Source: Leptodontidium sp. MPI-SDFR-AT-0119 (lineage: Eukaryota; Ascomycota; Leotiomycetes; Helotiales; Leptodontidiaceae). Taken from it: a stretch of 64,000 nt of DNA. Shown here piece after piece: positions 23,469 to 35,133 of the stretch. The DNA lies in NCBI GenBank assembly GCA_020726505.1, contig JAHLEZ010000011.1, forward strand, positions 1,736,001 through 1,800,000, in the 5' to 3' direction. The notes below the pieces were generated by a model. That model worked only from the letters and a program-made list of their open reading frames with translations. It was not told where the DNA came from and did no database searches. Within the stretch, counting starts at the first letter, position 1, and every line of letters begins with the position of its first letter. A program made the translations under genes and the position numbers.

Positions 23469-25010
23469 ATGAGCGCAGTAAGTTTGAGATATCCAACGCG
23501 AGGATGCAATGTCAATATCTTGATACTGACGTCCAACAGCCTTCCTTCAACTCGTCCGAGCCTAAGGGCGGAGACACTCTCCTCGTCGATGTTAATGCCC
23601 AGTATGCCGGGTTCGAATACCACTACACATATATCATGTTCTGTGGCTTCATCGTCTGGCTCATTATCCCCGGTATTGGTCTTCTCTATGGTGGCATGGC
23701 CCGCCGAAAGTCTGCCTTGACGTTGTTGTTCCAAAGTCTGATGGTGGCTGCCGTCACCACCTTCCAGTGGATGTTCTGGGGCTACTCTCTTGCATATTCC
23801 AGGACCGCTGGGCCCTTCATTGGAGACTTAGCAAATTTCGGCATGAAGAATGTGATGGCTGCTCCATCGCCTGGAAGTGCCGTCCTTCCTGAGATTGTCT
23901 TCTGCTTGTATCAACTCTTGTTTTGGTAAGTTTCACTATGAAGGACATCGGACAAGCAAAGACTTACGAGAATACAGTGCTTGCACAGTCCAGATTGTGA
24001 TTGGAGGAGCGTTCGAGAGAGGTCGTATCGTCCCGTCCCTGATCTTTGCTTTCTGCTGGGCAACTGTCGTTTACTGTCCTATCGCCTGCTGGACCTGGAA
24101 CGCCAATGGATGGTTATTCAACCTCCCCGCTCTCGACTTCGCAGGAGGTGGTCCTGTCCACATTGCTTCCGGATGGTCTGCCCTTGCCTACGCTTTTGTT
24201 TTAGGCAAGCGTACCGTCCCAGGTGAAGGCAAGAGTCACAATCGTCCTCATAACACTACATTGGTCTTCCTCGGAACCGTCCTCATCTGGTTTGGTTGGT
24301 TCGGTTTCAATGGTGGAAGTGCTCTGAATGCATCCGTCCGAGCTATGCTTGCAGGCTTCAACACAAACACCGCTGCCAGTTTCGGTATTCTCGGCTGGAC
24401 TCTCGTCGATTACTTCAAGAACGGTAAGAAGTTCAGCATCATTGGCGCATGTGAAGGTGCCATTGCCGGTCTTGTCGGAATCACTCCAGCTGCCGGTTAT
24501 GTCGGTGTCTGGCTCGCAGCTGTGATTGGATTCATTACTGCAGTCGTCTGTGCCCTTCTCCAGGACATCAATGTTTGGCTCCATATCGACGAGGGACTTG
24601 ATGTTTTCAAGCTCCACGGCATCGGTGGAATGGTGGGCAGTTTCTTGACCGGTATCTTCGCCTCCGAAACAATCTCTATGCTTGACGGTGCCACCTCAGC
24701 TCCTGGTGGTATCGACGGAAATGGAATCCAGGTTGGACGCCAGTTTGCTGAGATCACGGCGATCTCTGCCTACTCGTTCATCGTCTCGGCAATTCTGCTT
24801 TATATTTTGAAGTTCATCCCTGGCATGCACCTCCGTGTTTCAGAAGAGGCCGAGTTGAGCGGTTTGGATCTCGATCAGTTCTTTGAGGAGCAGATTGGTG
24901 ACTGGAGCGCTTTCGAGAACAATCGCTTGCAGTATGATATCAGCTCCCCAGTCACTCCTCCTGTTCAGGATATCCCAGAGGCTGTTGATGGTGTTGAGAA
25001 GAAGGCTTGA
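23469..25010 (+). CDS. Mep/Amt-type ammonium transporter
   Basis: Three exons (23469-23477, 23540-23925, 23978-25010) give 475 residues. The first exon is only nine bases (MSA). The protein has the eleven-helix Amt/Mep layout: GLLYGGMARRKSAL after TM1, then VIGGAFERGRI, GGGPVHIASGWSAL with the first pore histidine, GTVLIWFGWFGFNGGS, and FKLHGIGGMVGSFLTG with the second pore histidine. The tail (about residues 425-475) has conserved GLDLDQFFEEQIGDW. It imports ammonium at the plasma membrane, and some fungal members also sense it. The canonical VVH before the first histidine reads PVH. Upstream GATA sites suggest nitrogen repression control. Confidence 0.95.
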
Positions 25011-25267
25011 GGGGATAGAAGAGAGGAATGTCGTTGAGGTTTAGATATATGAGATTAATAGAAATTGATATATATAAAATGACTACTAACTTAGTGACTG
25101 TGTTCTTTCGAAGTACCCGCATGAGCCATGAAGCAACCGATCTGAAGCGTAAATGTCGCAACTGAAAGACAGGACAGAAGGAAGTTGGTAAGCTGAATAC
25201 CGGCAAGTATCTTTGTTTGCATTGCCAACTCAAAAAATTACCCTCGCGATAATGTGCCGATTCCAAT
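25011..25267. other. Short convergent intergenic region
   Basis: 3' ends of the transporter and the PDI-like gene face each other. Nothing else was recognised. Confidence 0.4.
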
Positions 25268-26628
25268 CTACAACTCCGTATGACCCTCAACAGGCGGGGT
25301 CTGGACTCCCATAGGCTGTATTTTCCCCTGTGCAATATCCATCACAAAATTCTCCACAGCCTTTGGCGTAATTTCATCCTCGTTGAACGGGAATGCCTGC
25401 CCATACATCGGGTTATAGACAGCCAGAGCTGCCTCCGAATCTGGCGCCAGTCCCAAGGCAGGCAGCATATGTCCTAACTCGACAATATCAACAGTCACGA
25501 AGTTGAGGTACTCTTTGTATGTCTTCGCGAGGGGCTTAACGGACGCGATGTAAGCAGAGCGGTCTTCGTCGGATGAGGTGAAGTAGTAGACGATTGATTT
25601 TCTAGCCTGTTAAGCAAAGCCGTGCAGTCAGCATCAGATGTCTCAGAAAGGACCAGATACATGTCCTTGGAAATCTGACCTTCATGTACTTTAGCTCATT
25701 CCTACGCGTGAACTCTCCGATTGTCGGTGCGGCTGCAGTTTCGATGAAATTCTGCAGGGCATCCAGTCCAGCCTCCCCAGAGAATACTTCTTGTTCCCCA
25801 TCTTCTGATCTATGGCACACAATGCTTGGAAATTGCACGTTCTGCATCTTTGCCAACTTTGGATCTGTGGCAATGCCAAACGTGAACCTGTCGCTGTGAC
25901 GTTTAGCCAGAGACGTGAAAGTTGATTTGAGATGGCCATCCTTGTCTGGGATGTAAGCGATAAAGACAGCTTCGTCGCTCGATTTAAATGATGTGATGTT
26001 TGACTTGTCGAGAATGGATACTGGTGGGAGAGGAGCTCGGCTCATGAATTCGAGAATTCTATCTCTTATCGTTAACAGATATTTCCGAAAAGGATTGCTA
26101 ATTGACTCACGAAGACGCCTTCCGGGGCCCTCGATATCGCCGTTGTTCCCCTTGTTTCTTGAATAATCTTATTGTGGGGTACGAAATGATTTCGTGCTCT
26201 TTACATAACTTTTCTTCGATCGTACAGTCAATGCTGATGAGTGAGTTCTGACTTCGAGCTGTAGCTGAGAGCCATTCGGGCTCTAAGGCCTTACTTGGTT
26301 CTCTTTTAGAATCGTCGTCAGCAAGATGTCTGAGTTCAGGAAGAGAAGTACCCTCACGTCCATGGCTTGAAGGCGGGGCAGAATGTCAGCTCCGTCGAAC
26401 TCTAGTCTCTTAAATGGAAATTGATTTGTACATACCGCAACAACTAAATGTGTTAGTTTTCGCGGCCGACATAATTCAGGAACTCTGCGTGAACTTACAT
26501 GCAACTAACGATACCTCGTTCTCAGCTGTGATCGATTCGAATTGATCTCTAGCTACATGATTCCAACCGTAGGCTCCCCGCACTAACAAGAGGTCGAAGA
26601 TGCACACGAGGAGAGCTTTCGGGAGCAT
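25268..26628 (-). CDS. PDI-like ER protein with a redox-dead thioredoxin domain
   Basis: Six exons: 26628-26499, 26443-26436 (8 nt), 26365-26358 (8 nt), 26302-26111, 26058-25680 and 25606-25268, giving 351 residues. A signal peptide (MLPKALLVCIFDLLLVRGA) precedes a thioredoxin a-type domain that aligns with protein disulfide isomerase: QFESITAENEVSLVAFVAPW, then the active-site position, then KALEPEWL and SYPTIRLFK. Where PDI has Cys-Gly-His-Cys this protein has Thr-Glu-Pro-Ser, so no redox cysteines remain. Two further thioredoxin-like (b-type) domains follow, and the C-terminus is HTEL, close to the HDEL/KDEL retrieval signal. The reading frame closes at every junction. A non-catalytic ER chaperone or client-binding PDI is the best reading. 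The micro-exons need transcript proof. Confidence 0.78.
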
Positions 26629-27404
26629 TGTCGTGCAAGAGCGGTATGTTTGCTAGATGAAGATTGCTGGTGGAAACAAATTTGCAGACAATCAATTTCC
26701 TTACCCCGCGGATTGAAAAGTTGAAAAAATATCTTGAGGTTCATCAGCTTTGGTGGGATGCAGGGGGAGCTTTACCCCTGAGCCAGAGATTACAGGGATG
26801 TCAGACACTGAAATGCGGGGTTGCCCCCCTTGCTCGGAAACACCTCCTGCTTCAAATCTATTCACACTCGTTTCATGGCCCGCCCAACATCAGATTCCGG
26901 CGACCAGACATCCAATCTGAACATTAGTGGAGAGTAAAGACGAAGCGCTTGATCGGACGACAGAATTGTGAAATTTGGCAGCATCAATTTGCACATCAAT
27001 GCAGAGTCCAAAGTCGTTGAGTGAGGTGAAAGTTGAGGATCCAGTGCAACCTAGTCGTGGTGCTTCTGTTGATAAACAGCAGGACATCATGACATTGCAA
27101 CAATGGCTACAAGACCACGAGGAGCCCACTGAGAGGGAAGAGGGTGCCCTCAATGTGCACCAAAGCTTGGTTTTGAAGGGGGCGATTAAGCGAGGCTTAC
27201 AATTGTCAACAGAAAACTGCACCTGCACGGTAGATTTTGAAGGCTACTTCCAATAGTACCAGTAACACACTGGCTGGGATATCAACGGATCTAGATAAAA
27301 CTCCTGTACTTTTTTACATCTATTATTCCTTGTAGCCGTATGGCATTGTTTCGATGCTTTCAAGTGCCGACAAACCCATCAACAAAACAGGTTGGCTACA
27401 GATA
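26629..27404. other. Intergenic, one weak small ORF
   Basis: A plus-strand frame with an ATG at 26999 encodes 85 hydrophilic residues up to the stop at 27254-27256. It resembles no family I know. No RNA gene or repeat was recognised. Confidence 0.3.
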
Positions 27405-28699
27405 CTACAGTGAAACAACAACCTTCTTTGCGGATACACCGGCTTCTTGTATATCCACCGCATGTTGAAGGCTCTCAAGTCCCTTTCCAACCACAGAAGC
27501 TTGCGGAGCTGGCTTGAGCTTTCCGTTCGCAAGTCCTTCCGGCACAAACTTTCCCCAGACTCCTTCTCCGACATGTTGATTTGGCTTTTCGATAATAGAG
27601 AACGCGTGCACTAGGACAAAGATAAAGGTCAGCATCTTGTAGACAATGGACGCAAACGACCATTCAGAGAGAAGTTAAGAATGCACGACTTACCGTATTG
27701 CGGCGCAAATCTCTCCGTCGGCTTGTCGTAGGGCATCACGCTCGCAATCTTCACTGTGACATCCAAGGCAAGCAGAATCTCGCGAACTGCTTCAAAACTC
27801 TTCTCCTCAGAGATAGCCTCGTATACGCCCACAAATTTAGTGCCACGGAGAGCACTGGCAACTTCATCGACCACAGTCGCTGATCGATAATCAACCACAA
27901 CAGAAGCACCCAAGGACTTTACAAACTTATGATTTGCGGACGAGGCAGTGGTGACCACAGTAAGCCCCGAGGCAACCGCCAGTTGGACTGCCGATGCACC
28001 AACCGAAGAAGCTCCACCCCAAATCAAGATCGTTTGATTCGTTGGTTGTATATCTCCAGCAGACGGTAAAGGGAGGTTGAGTTTGTCGGTTTGGTATAGG
28101 CCTGCGGATGCAGTGGATATGGCGAGGGGTAAAACGGCTCCTTCCTCGAAGGATATGGAAGGAGGAAGCTCTGCCATCAATGTCTCGAACACAAGCGTGT
28201 AATTTTGAAATGCCGCATTTTCTGCCTTTCCAGTCATGATACCGACGCAATGGCTTGACAGTCAAATGTTAGAAAGAGCTCTCTTAATGGACTTGGGATT
28301 GATTGAAAGCTTACGCGATGACACGCTGACCCTTCTGGAAACGAGTAACACCTGGCCCAACTTCTTCCACAGTTCCCGCAGCATCCTCACCGAGGATAAA
28401 TGGAAAGGAATTCAAGTATCGACCCAATTTTCTGTGATGTTAGAACATCTCTAAGCTAGCTGAGTTGCAGTTTGGGAGGGATAGATGTCGGAACTCACTG
28501 GATCCTCCACTCAACAGGGTTCTGCGGTCGATGTTCGTAAGTAAAATGAAAACAGAACACTAGGGTTAGAACTTACGATGGCTACCGCAGCATTCTTGAT
28601 CACCACTTGGCCAGGTCCGGGCTTTGGGAATGCCGCATTGCCAATTGTGAAGGGATAAGCACCCGCGGATGGCATCCAAGCAGCTTGGTTCTGAGACAT
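27405..28699 (-). CDS. Zinc-independent MDR / quinone-oxidoreductase-like (ToxD type)
   Basis: Five exons: 28699-28577, 28521-28499, 28431-28315, 28253-27694 and 27610-27405, giving 342 residues. The start MSQNQAAWM is typical of this fungal group; an ATG further upstream (28873) is in frame but gives an unusual extension. The GroES-like domain has VVIKNAAVAINPVEW and FILGEDAAGTVEEVG, without the catalytic zinc ligand set. The Rossmann domain has ILIWGGASSVGASAVQLA as the NADPH site. The C-terminus VHAFSIIEKPNQHVG...VSAKKVVVSL is the usual ending. Members reduce alkenes or quinones with NADPH, or act as trans-enoyl reductases beside polyketide synthases; no synthase is present here. Confidence 0.88.
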
Positions 28700-29545
28700 C
28701 TTGCGAATGGTTCGTAGAAATTCAGGCTGAGAATTGCGACGGTGAATTGACAACTGAACTTTGGTCCAGATCATGAGTAGGATGAGTGAGGTGAGTCCTG
28801 TCGCTGTCCTTATGTTATGGAAGCTAATGGGGTCAGCAGGTGAATGTGCGCTAGACTTGGAAGCATCCTTCATTGCTCTGATAGATTACCTGTCTATTTT
28901 TACCCCAATTTTCAGCGGATTTTGGTGTGCTTAAAACCGAATCGAAACTACGAATTTTCCAACAAGCCTCATTTCACTCATCATGGTTGATGAATCGATC
29001 ATGACTCGAATTTGTGGTCCCCCAGACGGGGGTCATTGTGCCATGCATTGCCATCAAACGAAATATGTTTGTGCTGACATATTAAAGTACCTATCTGCGC
29101 ATCAGTTCCGCGAAGTCGTTTATTGACAACTTCCCATATTGCCACATTGAGCTAGCTTCAGCTCATGAATCGTGCTCGCTTTGTAAGTGAAGCGAGATTT
29201 CTAAGGCCGATAAGTCCGCCGACCACAACATCGCGTGTTTGCCAGACTCTATACAGTGAAGTAATGATTGATGAGGAGTATTGTTCTATTTTGATGACCA
29301 AGAAGGGCCGATTGAGAAATCTGCTCCGAAGCCAATTTCCAGAATGCGTGTCTTTGCATGGCCAAAGATCGGGGTGCTCTCAAGTGTTGAGAGGATCCTA
29401 GTCGTGCGTCTTCGGATTTTTGTCTACTTATATCTATTCATGAAGGGCAATGAACAATTTTCGTTGGATCAAGCTTGCTCCTTCCACTCCTCGGTTTGAT
29501 TATTGATTCATCAACGGACACTCAACAATCCAACACGACTTCAAA
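28700..29545. promoter_or_regulatory. Divergent intergenic region
   Basis: Lies between the head-to-head MDR and NmrA-like genes and should hold both promoters. No supported coding frame; specific sites were not identified. Confidence 0.35.
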
Positions 29546-30582
29546 ATGACCGCAACCGTTGGGCTGGCTGGTTTGACAGGCAAGTTTGCTCAATGCATAG
29601 CAAAGACTCTGCTAGCAGATCCACGTGTTTCCATTCGAGGTTACTGTCGAAATGCACGAAAGCTTCCAGAAGCTCTGTTGAACTCACCTAGAATCGAGGT
29701 CATCGAAGGCGAATCGAACGACCTGGAAGCAGCTCGCAAATTCGTCCATGGAACTGATGTCGTCATTTGCTGCTATTTTGGTGGAGCGGATCTCATGGTT
29801 GTAGGACAGAAGATCTTGATCGATGCTTGCGACCACGGAAATGTGCCTCGTTACATTGCTGGAGACTTTGGAGTTGATCATACCAAGATCCCGACAGATG
29901 CACCGTTCCCTAAGGAGTCTACTCGAATCATCACCGAGTATCTGAAGTCGAAGAACGTGCAGGGTGTGCATATTCTCGTCGGTGCCCTTATGGAGACCTT
30001 TTGGAGCGCATACTTTCAACTGTACGACGCTAAATCACAGACGCTTTCGTATTGGGGAACTGGGAATGAAGCATGGGAGTTGACGACTTTCCAGACGGCG
30101 GCGGACTATACTGCTGCCATTGCGCTGGATCCAAAATCTGTGGGAGTCTTCCGCTGTAAGTGTCATTCGAGATTGGAACCATTTACCCTTCACAGCTGAC
30201 CAATGCAGTTCTCTCCGACCGAAAAACTCCCGTTGAGATCAAGCACATCTACGATAGTATATATGGCTCCCAGCTGAACCTCAAGTGCCTCGGATCCACC
30301 GAGGAGCTTACAAAGAATGTTTATGCGGCAGCGAAGAGTGCTCCAGATGACCTCTCGAAATGGGGTGCGAAGTGAGTTTTTGATATCGTTGGACTTTGAC
30401 TTCAGACTTGCTAATCTTCTACTTTCAGTGGGTTTACACTCTGGTGCATTAATGGCAAAGCGTATCTTGGAGAGTTGGATAACAAGATTTGGCCGCAAGT
30501 TCACTCGGTTGATTTGGTGGAGTTTTTCAAGACTCATCCTTTGGATGCGCTGCACAAGACGGACGAGACTCTGGGTTTCTGA
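29546..30582 (+). CDS. NmrA-like NAD(P)-binding protein
   Basis: Three exons (29546-30155, 30209-30371, 30429-30582) give 308 residues. The N-terminus VGLAGLTGKFAQCIAK is a Rossmann dinucleotide-binding loop of the extended/atypical SDR type. GTDVVICCYFGGADLMV follows, and then RYIAGDFGVDHTKIP, where a Tyr-x3-Lys catalytic pair is not evident. The C-terminal part (GSTEELTKNVYAAAKS, VHSVDLVEFFKTHPLDAL) matches the fungal NmrA/isoflavone-reductase-like arrangement. Such proteins range from redox-sensing nitrogen regulators to reductases. No specific substrate can be given. Confidence 0.85.
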
Positions 30583-31077
30583 TTTTATGACATCATAACT
30601 CGGTTTAGCTAGATGTGGTACATGTCAATATTGCTGGTTATCTCTATCTATTCGTCTCTCCTGTAGGACCCAGAGCCATCCAATTCCGAGACTCTTTCAT
30701 ACGTTACTCTTGAACTTGGACAGAAGTTAGAGACATAGTCTGGAGAGATCAATGTACGAAATTGAGGAGAATTTGGTGGACAATTTTACTGACTCCTAAC
30801 TTCCAAAAGCAAAGAAAGATAATTACCCTTTTATTCGCTTAGCCTTCGAAAACAACAGACAAGGAAGTTGATGTGACTGGGCGCGCCAGGTTCGCACAGA
30901 CCGGGTTTCGGGCTGCTTCCCCTGATCCCCTCCCTGCACCATCATCCCGTCCCCCTGGGTTTCAAGTTTCAGCATATTTTTGTGATAGCCGTACGAGGGG
31001 CCGATAAGAGATGTCTTCAGAATCTCGTCTTTTGAAAACTCGTCATTAATTTCGTGATCTTGGAGTTATCAGTGACG
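30583..31077. other. Intergenic between co-directional genes
   Basis: No supported gene or repeat was recognised in these 495 bases. Confidence 0.4.
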
Positions 31078-32038
31078 ATGGTACAGTACTTCTGTAATTT
31101 ATTGGCCGTCGGGCTTTGCGTTCTCAACAGCATTCGTGCAGAACAGATACCTCTGTCTGGGGACGCTTGCACCCATCCGCCTTACAAAGTACATGTCTTC
31201 TCGAAGAATCCTTTGGTCATCTACATCCCCAACTTCTTGACCCAGGAGGAGCGCGAACATCTTCAAGTGATTACGTATGTCAAGTATTGCGCATCATTCA
31301 ATCCCATATCTGACTTCTGATTAGGAAAGGGACTTTCACAAATTCCGCAGTGGCAGACGAATCGGGAGAACAGGGTCTGCGCCAGACACGAACATCACAG
31401 TCCACAAGCGTCATCCGCGACTCCATCGTCCGATGCATCGAGACTCGAGCTCTCGAATTTCAAGGCTTCGACACCCCTCGTTCACATCTCGAACCCCTCC
31501 AACTCGTACAATACGGAAATGGCGAGAACTACCACCTCCACACCGATTGGTTTGAGGCACCATCTCGCATGACCCCTGAAGTTGGTGGGAATCGTCTTTC
31601 TTCATTCTTCGTCTATGTGGCGGCGAACAACCTCACTGGAGGAGGGACGAATTTCCCGATTCTGAATGCACCATATGATGAGCGGTGGTGCGAGTTTGTG
31701 GATTGTGACGAGCCGTGGGATAATGGAGTGACTTTCAGACCTGTCCCTGGGAATGCGGTGTTCTGGCAGAATCTTTATGAGGATGGAAGTGGAGATCCAG
31801 CAACCATACATGCAGGATTACCTGTAACTAGTGGATCAAAGCTCGGGATGAATATTGTACGTATATCTCTCACTTACTTCCTTGGGGATCAAATGTTTTT
31901 AGACCTGGAGACATGTCTTCATGAATAACTTCCCCCGTTTCCAGAATTTGGGAAGAATGTCGCTAACTGTTTTTGAAGTGGACAAGACAAGGGCCGTTGG
32001 ATGAAGAGTTTAGAGGTTTCGATGAGTATGATAACTGA
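31078..32038 (+). CDS. Prolyl 4-hydroxylase-like 2-oxoglutarate/Fe(II) dioxygenase
   Basis: Three exons (31078-31274, 31325-31856, 31979-32038) give 262 residues. A signal-peptide-like leader (YFCNLLAVGLCVLNSIRA) suggests ER or secretory location. The P4Hc fold is clear: VYIPNFLTQEEREHL-like opening, then the iron-binding HxD in YHLHTDWF, the distal His in ATIHAGLPV, and the 2-oxoglutarate Lys in SGSKLGMN. The product ends TRQGPLDEEFRGFDEYDN. The upstream open frame begins with GTG, so the ATG at 31078 is used. The enzyme should hydroxylate a proline or another residue using 2-oxoglutarate and oxygen; the substrate is unknown. Confidence 0.88.
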
Positions 32039-32331
32039 TAATGAGAAATGAAAAATAATAAAGTGTACTTAGCCCCCAACATTTAAATGTTCAATCACGA
32101 GAGACTGATCAGTAGATCCTGGAATGGAGGTAACTCAATCCTCGATTGTGATGACACTTCGCGGGGCTTTCTCCTTCTTCTTTCAGGTATTGACTGATTA
32201 AAACCTCCCATTTTCACACAACGGTACAGAAAGTTTCGGACAGAAACAGTTATCACCAAAATTTGATCTTGGAATTGAAAATACAATCAACGCATGGGGG
32301 GCATCCCAAAGAACACTAGCGCGGGGTCATC

Positions 32332-33931
32332 ATGCCTCAATCCCACCGTCCCTCGCCTTGTTCTTGTGAAACAATTTCACATCAATATCTACCAAAGAAC
32401 GAGCCATTGATACAGCGGCTCAAACGACGAAAGATCAGAATAAACATGGCACTCAAATTAGGCGACCTGCCCAACGAACTTCTCATAAAAATATTCCACC
32501 GAAACCGCCTATCCAACGATGACATGTGTACAGTTGCACGAACTTGCAAACACTTCAGCAAAGTAGTCATCCCGCTCATCTACTCGAACGTCAAAGTCAA
32601 ACGACGCGCCAACGACGAAAGAACTTTTGGACTTATCCAATCCATCACCGATAACCCAAGCCGAGCTGAACTCATCCTAAAGCTTAGCTTTTCCTGGTCG
32701 AATAATGGGACGACTTTTCGCGAAGATCAGGAGAGGATTGTGCAGTTTCTGCTGAGACGCACGACTCGTCTGCAGATCCTGAAATTAAAAGTCATCACTT
32801 TGAGCCAATATGCAATGCCGTTTCCTGTCGTCAGTGGTGCGTTTCTACACGTTAATCCGATGACAGCGCTTCGGCGAGTCGAGGTCGCGTACGTGAATAT
32901 CACCGTAAGTCATACCTCGGATACCTCAGCATAATAACGTAGACTTTTGTTTCTACACATGCTTTAATACCTTCGGTAACTTTTTAAAATGGCACTGATA
33001 TGCAAAAGTGGGAGACATTGGGCAAATTTCTGCTCCTACCACAAATGAGTGCTGTCTTTTTCACCCCGATGGATCAGGATCCCGACAGGATCGACGAGCA
33101 CCTGCCTCAGAGACCCGCGGATAGACAGTCTAGGATTGAATATCTTGCCATCGAAGGCCATCCCAAATCTGTACAACATGTGCACGAGTTACTGCGATGG
33201 AGCGACAATTTGAGAGCACTACTTTTTGATTTCGGCTCTTACACGACGTTGAACATAAATGGCCCATCAACATTACAGAAATTTCTTGCTCCGATATCAC
33301 AGACGCTGTTCTTTCTCGACCTCCAAGGATGTCATACAGACGACTTTCATTGTGCGACAGTTGACTTTAGCAACTTTCCAGTGCTGAAGACATTGGGTAT
33401 CAGCCAATCACTGCTCTTTCCAACATTTTTTGAACAGGATGGAGAGTATTCTGTGGAGCCATATACTCGCAACGGTCTTTATTTGCGACTTCCTAAGAAG
33501 CTTGAAGATCTGACGGTATGTGTTTGATGTTCTAGAGATGTCAGGTATCTCACACTGATGAAAACAAGGTCTTCTTTGACTTCGGTTCCGCCATATTAGA
33601 CCACCAATACCACACCATACGCCACAACTTCGTGAACGAAGAGTACGACTGGATTGAAGAACTTGCGATTTTCAAACCGGATTTTCTTCCTAATCTCAAG
33701 CGAGTCAGGTTCACTGAGCATTCTGATGCCAATCGAGAATCCCACGATGTGATGCAGCTTCGGCCTTGGAGTACACCAAAAGCAGTCAAAACTTTGTTCG
33801 AGACACGGGATATCAATCTCAAAGTCTTGATCAGGTCTTATTCCGTGTTGAGGAATGGTCTGAGCGATGCTAATGGTGCTGAGAATGTCGTGAATTTTAG
33901 CCAAAGACGTTTGCTCGAACTCGATGTTTGA
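32332..33931 (+). CDS. F-box domain protein
   Basis: Three exons (32332-32904, 33009-33515, 33569-33931) give 480 residues. A second ATG at 32446 would drop 38 residues and start directly at MALKLGDL; either is possible. The F-box is LGDLPNELLIKIFHRNRLSN followed by VARTCKHFSKVVIPLIYSNV. The rest is a leucine-rich, degenerate repeat-like region (FFLDLQGCHTDDF, FPVLKTLGIS) as in many fungal F-box proteins. It probably recruits a target to an SCF ubiquitin ligase; the target is unknown. Confidence 0.82.
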
Positions 33932-34260
33932 CCATAGGTACTGCTGCTTGAAAGTTGCCAGATCAGTTTAGGAGATCTATTTCGAAACTTTTGCTACTAG
34001 ACGAGATACACCTTTTTAGCTGCCAATATTGTTTGATAAAGAACATTCGACATTGTAGCTCTCGCGGTCGCTTGGCAGCGTCTCCGAACCAATAGATAGA
34101 CTGCGCCGCTCAACACATGCAGCCACGAGCTGTGCCTTACGGGTGACAAGATGAATGGCAACACCCTCAACATTTCCACTGCATTTGAGGGATAACAACG
34201 ACAATCACAACATCGCATCCATCTCCTCCACCGCGATCCTAATTCGGCCAAGAAATCACT
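33932..34260. other. Intergenic
   Basis: Short region before the DUF829 gene; no feature was recognised. Confidence 0.4.
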
Positions 34261-35133
34261 ATGATGGCATCCTCACATGAAAGTGAGGAAGTGCACTTCA
34301 AAGCATTCCGGAATCTTAGTCCAACCATTTCGCTATACCGCCCTGCGGACCAGGTCACTCCTAAATCTCGCTCTCTAAGCCCGCCATCTCCATATCTCAT
34401 CATTCTCACCCCGTGGCTCTCTGCCCAACCACGCCATATCAAGAAATACACAGATGCATATCGGACTCTCTTTCCCAGCGCTTCAATCCTCATCATCCGT
34501 ACCACCGTCGCCGATATGGTGTATCGACCATACAGCGCCCAGCAAGCCGACCTCAAGATGATCTTACCGCTCTTGCAAAACAGCTCTGGAAGTGAGGAGC
34601 CAATCATTCTACTTCACATGTTCAGCAACGCCGGTGCTCACAAAGCTAGTCAACTCGCGAGAGCATATCATACGCAAACTAAGACGGTTTTTAGGTGTGA
34701 GGGAATGGTCTTTGATAGCACGCCCGGAGTTGCTACACATTCTCGCATCGTAGACGCCATGACTGTTGGTTTGCCCGCTATTCCGGTTCTTCGGCAATTA
34801 CTTGCGTGTTTGATTTATGGTTTAGTAGCCTTGATCTGGCTGCAAAGTCTGGCATCCGGAGGTCTCAATTTGGTGGAGAGAGCGAGGAAGGATTTGAATG
34901 ATCTAACTCTGGTGCAGTCGCGGAGAGGGAGGCTGTATGTGTATAGTGTGAAGGATAAAATGGTCGGATGGGAGGATGTTGAAAGTCATGCGAGAGAGGC
35001 TGAGCAGAACGGAGAAAGAGTGAGAAAAGAGAGGTGGACTGGAACTGCTCATGTGGGACATATGACGAATGATGGCGAGAGGTACTGGGGAGCTATCAAG
35101 AGCTTTTGGAATAGTAGTGCAGACAGTTGGTAG
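34261..35133 (+). CDS. DUF829/TMEM53 (PaxU-like) alpha/beta-hydrolase-fold protein
   Basis: Single-exon gene of 290 residues. The DUF829 pattern is visible: SPYLIILTPWLSAQPRHIKKY, then the serine elbow-like LLHMFSNAGAHKASQLA (Ser near residue 121), VFDSTPG, and a late HVGHMTNDGERYWGAI carrying the putative catalytic His. SVKDKMVGWEDVESH may supply the acidic residue. A hydrophobic stretch (LRQLLACLIYGLVALIWLQS) may associate with membrane. The family includes human TMEM53 and PaxU of indole-diterpene clusters, with no firmly known reaction. There is no other indole-diterpene gene nearby. Confidence 0.85.
   Translation: MMASSHESEEVHFKAFRNLSPTISLYRPADQVTPKSRSLSPPSPYLIILTPWLSAQPRHIKKYTDAYRTLFPSASILIIRTTVADMVYRPYSAQQADLKMILPLLQNSSGSEEPIILLHMFSNAGAHKASQLARAYHTQTKTVFRCEGMVFDSTPGVATHSRIVDAMTVGLPAIPVLRQLLACLIYGLVALIWLQSLASGGLNLVERARKDLNDLTLVQSRRGRLYVYSVKDKMVGWEDVESHAREAEQNGERVRKERWTGTAHVGHMTNDGERYWGAIKSFWNSSADSW

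Noticed and set aside
23009..23734. Minus-strand open frame of 241 codons across the ammonium transporter promoter and first exons
   Set aside because: It is antisense to a certain gene and has no recognisable domain; the plus-strand exons explain the region.
26283..26504. Minus-strand frame of 73 codons inside the PDI-like gene
   Set aside because: It runs through three introns in the wrong frame; the micro-exon model gives continuous PDI homology instead.
27405..30582. Possible secondary-metabolite cluster formed by the ToxD-like reductase and NmrA-like gene
   Set aside because: No core synthase, regulator or transporter belonging to such a cluster lies next to them; both families are common as single genes.
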